Assembly (NCBI RefSeq): GCF_001245615.1
Contig: NZ_CWKH01000001.1
Span: 1,302,001 to 1,366,000 of the forward strand
Length of the DNA: 64,000 nucleotides
Direction: 5' to 3'
DNA from: Mycolicibacterium neworleansense
Lineage (GTDB): Bacteria > Actinomycetota > Actinomycetes > Mycobacteriales > Mycobacteriaceae
Position numbers and translations under genes: made by a program. The notes under the pieces were generated by a model. That model was not told the origin of the DNA, did not search any database, and worked only from the letters and a program-made list of their open reading frames with translations. Position 1 is the first letter of the stretch. Each line of letters starts with the position of its first letter. This document shows, piece after piece, positions 60,635 to 64,000 of the stretch.

Positions 60635-61474
60635 CTACTTGCGCCACAACACAGCAGTCCCGTCGATGTCGACGATCTCGGCCGTAATCCCGTGCTCCGC
60701 CCGGTAGTCGGTGACGGCTTCCCGGCAGGGTTTCAGGTCGTGGTAATCGTCGATGATGCAGAAACCCTGTGGGGACAGCCGTGGGTAGAGCGCCTCGAGC
60801 GCCTGGATCGTGGACTCGTACAGATCGCCGTCGATCCGCAGGACCGCGATGCGATCGATCGGCGCATCGTGCAGCGTGTCCTTGAACCACCCGGCAAGAA
60901 AGCGGACCTGATCATCGAGCAGTCCGTAGCGCTGGAAGTTTGCCCTGACCTCCGTCTCGGGTACGCCCAGGATGCCTGCGAGGCTCTGAGTCCGCAGGCC
61001 TTTGTCCGCCTTGTAGTTCTCGGGGTCTGCGGGTGGCAGACCTTCGAACGAATCCGCCACCCAGACGCTTCGCGTCTGATCGCCATAGGCCGCCAGTACA
61101 GCCCTCATCAGGATGCAGGCCCCGCCTCGCCACACTCCGCATTCGATCAGGTCGCCCGGGATCTCCTCCGCCAGCACCGTCTCAACGCAATGCTGAAGGC
61201 TGGTGAGTCGCTTCATTCCGATCATCGTCTCGGCCTCCGCCGGCCAGTCGATACCCAAGTCTCGCTTGTGCTGAACGAGGGTGCTGCGATTCTCGTTCGG
61301 ACTGGCAAGGGCAAGTCGATGCGCCCCGCCGCGAACCATCAGGCGATTGAGGGTCTTGAAGTAGAGCCGTCGCCGCAGTGTCCATTGCGCGGGCATTCGC
61401 TCGTGCATCCCGTACCTGGTGAGGTTGCCTCGGATCAGTTCGAGGTACAGAGATCGAACGTCGAGATCGGTCAC
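60635..61474 (-). CDS. TylF/MycF-type sugar O-methyltransferase
   Basis: 279 residues from the GTG at 61474, chosen because residues upstream in the longer frame (to 61765) look unconserved and antisense to the next gene's end. SAM site GDLIECGVWRGGACILM; DSFEGLPP; metal ligands in LRIDGDLYEST (D215) and CIIDDYHD (D242, D243), all as in TylF/MycF macrocin O-methyltransferases. GPL loci use related enzymes to O-methylate deoxysugars. It likely methylates the sugar placed by the adjacent glycosyltransferase, 70 bases downstream in the same direction. Confidence 0.87.
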   Translation of the reverse strand: MTDLDVRSLYLELIRGNLTRYGMHERMPAQWTLRRRLYFKTLNRLMVRGGAHRLALASPNENRSTLVQHKRDLGIDWPAEAETMIGMKRLTSLQHCVETVLAEEIPGDLIECGVWRGGACILMRAVLAAYGDQTRSVWVADSFEGLPPADPENYKADKGLRTQSLAGILGVPETEVRANFQRYGLLDDQVRFLAGWFKDTLHDAPIDRIAVLRIDGDLYESTIQALEALYPRLSPQGFCIIDDYHDLKPCREAVTDYRAEHGITAEIVDIDGTAVLWRK

Positions 61475-61683
61475 GTGAAACGGGCCCCCAGCTTGTATTC
61501 CAGTCGGTTTCGCTGACTCTAGCCCCGAACGGGCATGGACTCGGCTCGGTTTGGTTGATTCAAATTCAATAGTTGACTCGGCGGGTGCTGCTCGATTGAC
61601 GGGCCAAGGTCCGTCCGAGCTTTCCATCTGGCGCGAACAGCTGGATTGATTGCGGCAGAGCAGATTTCCAGCTGTCTGACGCC

Positions 61684-62667
61684 TCACATCGCCCGCAGGA
61701 CGAACCCAGTCTGGTCGCCACGCTGCTGCCGGTTGAGCGATAACGCGCGTTTCTCCCACTCCCACAGCTGCTTGGGTCCAAACATTCGAAGAATCTTGGG
61801 ATCGGTCACCGCAACGTCCCGTCGATAGGCTTCGCTGCCGAGGAACTGGCCCAAATTCGAATCATCAAACGTACGGACCACTCGCAGTCCAGCCCGCTCG
61901 GCTGCCATCGCCATTCCCTGCCGCGACGGTATGACCATGTGCCGGGGCGCATCGGCCTGCACCCAGTCCGCCCGGTAAGTTGCCCAGGCTTCTGACGAGG
62001 TCGTGGGCACACGAGCCAGACACATAGCTCCCGCAGCGAGCTTGTCGTAGGCAACCTTGAGCATTGCGACCGGATCGGGAACGTGCTCGAGGGAATGATT
62101 GAACATCACGAGGTCGAATCTGCCGTCGACCTCGCTCAAATCGCGCTTCATCAATGGCACACCTTCGGCAGACACCCCGTCTGCCACGATGAACGGATCC
62201 ACACCGAGCAAATTATTGAATCCAATTCGACTCAAGCGGTCGAGCAGTCCACCGGTACCACAGCCGACATCCAGAATTCGTGCCTCACGCTTGACTTCAA
62301 GTTGAGCGAGCATCTTGACGACGTCTCCGCCGAGGAGCACGCGGAAGATCCCTTCGGACACCCGTGCCGTTATGAGGGCACTGAGCATCCGGTTGCCGCC
62401 GCCGCGCAGCTTGTACTCGTCGTGCTGGGTAACCAGCCATCGGAACGCAGTCGGCTCGGCCGACGCATTGTGAGAGTAGTAGTTTGGCGGATAATGGCGC
62501 ATGAGTTCTTCGCCCTCGAGCGCATCATGGATCTGCAGGGTGTCGCACGCAGCGCAGCTGAAATACTCGAACAGTTCCCGAGTGCCGAACATCATCTCGC
62601 GAACTTCGATTGCCTGATGAGGACCGGTTGACCCGCATAGTCGGCAATCTCTGGTAACCGCGTTCAC
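61684..62667 (-). CDS. Class I SAM methyltransferase with N-terminal zinc-type cysteine pairs
   Basis: 327 residues from the GTG at 62667, with TGAGG about nine bases upstream; the frame to 62829 is open but adds unlikely sequence. Residues 8-41 hold two CxxC pairs (CRLCGS and CAACDT), a probable zinc-binding head. The Rossmann core has ILDVGCGTGGLLDRL, FDLVMFNHSLEHVPDP and a late FDDSNLGQFLGSEAYRRD stretch. This layout is seen in sugar- and peptide-modifying methyltransferases. About 210 bases separate it from the TylF-type gene. The target is unknown. Confidence 0.85.
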   Translation of the reverse strand: MNAVTRDCRLCGSTGPHQAIEVREMMFGTRELFEYFSCAACDTLQIHDALEGEELMRHYPPNYYSHNASAEPTAFRWLVTQHDEYKLRGGGNRMLSALITARVSEGIFRVLLGGDVVKMLAQLEVKREARILDVGCGTGGLLDRLSRIGFNNLLGVDPFIVADGVSAEGVPLMKRDLSEVDGRFDLVMFNHSLEHVPDPVAMLKVAYDKLAAGAMCLARVPTTSSEAWATYRADWVQADAPRHMVIPSRQGMAMAAERAGLRVVRTFDDSNLGQFLGSEAYRRDVAVTDPKILRMFGPKQLWEWEKRALSLNRQQRGDQTGFVLRAM

Positions 62668-62870
62668 TCGGCCAACCTCAGAGATCTCCACGCCACCGGA
62701 GCAGGATAGCGTTTGCGGACGCTGCCCGTGCTGAAACCGCCATGCCGCTGGAGTCAGCATGCGGACGAAGTTTGCTCTGGCACGCCGACTTTGGCGCACG
62801 GTGAGCACTGTGAGCAACCAGGGTTTCAAAAGAGCGGACAGTTCCGGGCAACCGAGTTAGTGTTTCGGCG

Positions 62871-63659
62871 GTGTGGGGTTCGGTGCTTGCGCTAGGTGTT
62901 CTGGTTGGGCTGGATCCCATGCGACTCGGCATCACCCTTCTCGTGATCTCACGTCCGCGACCAGTGCAGAACCTGCTCATGTTCGGAGCCGGGTGCGTAA
63001 CGGCATGCATTCCCACCTTGGTGATTCCGCTGACGCTGCTGCACCTCACGCCGATGTTCAAGTCCACGGCGGAATCGTGGGCCAAGAGCTCTACCGGCGG
63101 TTACATTCAAATCGGCATGGGTTCTGTCGCGCTGATGACGGCCACGGTGCTGACCGTGCACTTCTGGGCGCGCCGGCGGGTGGAAGTGCCGGCTCCGGAG
63201 GGTGGCGCGTCGACCCTGGTGTCGGACGCGAAGACGTCGACACCGGTCTCGCGGCTCCTGGCCCGCGCGCAGGATGCCCCGGCAGAGGGTGGGTCCTTCT
63301 TCCGGCGGTTGTTGCGGCGCGGCCATGATGCGTGGGAAGACGGTTCCTTGTGGGTCTCGTTCGTCATCGGCTTCTCGTTTGCCGGTACGCCGCCCGACGT
63401 GGCTCTGTTCCTGCTTGCGATCGTCGTGGTGTCGGGAGCTGCCGTGGGCACGCAGATCACCGCCACCATCGCGTTCGTGGTGGGGATGCTGGCCGTTGTC
63501 GAGATCGTCCTCATCAGTTATCTGGCCGCACCCTCGAAAACCGAAGCCATCGTGCAACGGCTGCACGATTGGGCCTGGGCGCATCATCGAAAGATCCTGG
63601 TGGCCATGTGCGTATTGGCCGGCGCAATGCTGATCTCCAAGGGCTTGAACAGCATCTGA
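62871..63659 (+). CDS. GAP-family (glycopeptidolipid addressing protein) membrane protein
   Basis: 262 residues from a GTG. Six predicted membrane helices: LALGVLVGLDPMRLGITLLV, LLMFGAGCVTACIPTLVIPL, the one around GMGSVALMTATVLTV, WVSFVIGFSFAGTPPDVALFLLA, TATIAFVVGMLAVVEIVLISYLA, and the C-terminal one. A cytoplasmic Arg-rich loop lies between helices 3 and 4. It resembles the small Gap/Sap proteins needed to place glycopeptidolipids at the mycobacterial surface. In M. smegmatis gap lies beside the mps genes; here it is at the far end of the cluster, pointing away. It is the main hint that the product is exported to the envelope. Confidence 0.82.
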   Translation: MWGSVLALGVLVGLDPMRLGITLLVISRPRPVQNLLMFGAGCVTACIPTLVIPLTLLHLTPMFKSTAESWAKSSTGGYIQIGMGSVALMTATVLTVHFWARRRVEVPAPEGGASTLVSDAKTSTPVSRLLARAQDAPAEGGSFFRRLLRRGHDAWEDGSLWVSFVIGFSFAGTPPDVALFLLAIVVVSGAAVGTQITATIAFVVGMLAVVEIVLISYLAAPSKTEAIVQRLHDWAWAHHRKILVAMCVLAGAMLISKGLNSI

Positions 63660-63697
63660 GTCGTAGCTGCGAGCCATCTCCTCCGGTTGGCACCGGG

Positions 63698-64000
63698 TTA
63701 GGAGCGACTGGCTACCGCCACCGTCGGCCCCAATACCCGCCGAGTCCGAAACTCCACCGTGATGGACGGGTCGGCGTGACGGCCCAGCGCACGCAGCGCC
63801 GACGGGCTGTAGGCGCGGAGCGAGCTGATGAACCCGTCGTGTTGCAGCGGAGAGATCCTGACAAGCGGCAGCACCACCGCCAACAACGCGATGTGCAGGG
63901 GTGCGGGCGGTCGGGGAAGGTCGACTATCAGGAGCTTCTTCGCTGCGCGGGTACCTGCCGCGAACACTCGGGCCGCGAGCTCCGGAGGCAGATGGTGCAG
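63698..64000 (-). CDS. Class I SAM methyltransferase, C-terminal part (runs off the window)
   Basis: The frame is open from the window edge to the stop at 63698, about 100 residues. It starts with LHHLPPELAARVFAAGTR, typical of the post-motif II region (...FLHHL) of UbiE/COQ5-like methyltransferases, then LLIVDLPRPPAPLH and a C-terminal helical and strand part. The N-terminal SAM site lies outside the window. It converges on the gap gene and could be another tailoring methyltransferase. Confidence 0.65.
   Translation of the reverse strand: MHHLPPELAARVFAAGTRAAKKLLIVDLPRPPAPLHIALLAVVLPLVRISPLQHDGFISSLRAYSPSALRALGRHADPSITVEFRTRRVLGPTVAVASRS

Noticed and set aside
1..64000. CRISPR arrays, insertion sequences, transposases, integrases, rRNA genes
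   Set aside because: Looked for repeated spacer-like patterns, transposase-like proteins and rRNA sequence on both strands; none seen.

Overview
The window is high-GC actinobacterial DNA that reads as Mycobacterium/Mycolicibacterium. The main pointers are a pdtaR-type ANTAR response regulator beside a tRNA-Leu(CAA), a GAP-family (glycopeptidolipid addressing protein) gene, and a glycosyltransferase and MbtH protein like those of mycobacterial glycopeptidolipid loci. The species cannot be fixed from the window.

Left part (1-23.2 kb) is ordinary chromosomal content. It holds the end of a polyamine-type ABC transporter (potD end, potB, potC), an EamA exporter with a TetR regulator divergent from a Rieske oxygenase operon, and a GtrA protein. 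Next come an FMN monooxygenase, an M42 peptidase, a thioesterase, an MBL hydrolase, a secreted serine hydrolase, and DoxX and RDD membrane proteins. A gluconate permease/kinase pair with a divergent FCD-GntR regulator follows, then an SCO6745-family protein, YnfA, a complete branched-chain amino acid ABC transporter in the order livK-livH-livM-livG-livF, pdtaR and the tRNA.

Right part (24.4-64 kb) is a specialised-metabolite locus built around two very large NRPS genes on the minus strand, led by an mbtH gene. The deduced line is Cs-A-T-E / C-A-T / C-A-T-E / C-A-T / C-A-T / C-A-T-E / C-[gene break]-A-T / C-A-T-E / C-T. That is eight adenylation domains and four epimerases. Every condensation domain after an epimerase is of the D-accepting sequence type, so the order is self-consistent. 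Modules 1, 7 and 8 carry a threonine-like specificity code. The starter condensation domain suggests an N-acylated product. The last module has no adenylation domain, and there is no thioesterase or reductase. Next to the NRPS genes lie a P450, a GPL-type glycosyltransferase, a TylF-type O-methyltransferase, a zinc-motif methyltransferase, a GAP membrane protein and a partial methyltransferase. Together they suggest an oxidised, glycosylated and methylated cell-surface lipopeptide with a much longer peptide than the tetrapeptide of known GPLs.

The first NRPS gene is broken by an apparent 4-bp deletion in its first adenylation domain (near 54457), inside a roughly 1.65-kb segment that is almost duplicated in module 7. 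Either the strain no longer makes the lipopeptide, which would resemble smooth-to-rough mutants of GPL producers, or the repeat was misassembled. A KstR-like palindrome lies just upstream of mbtH.
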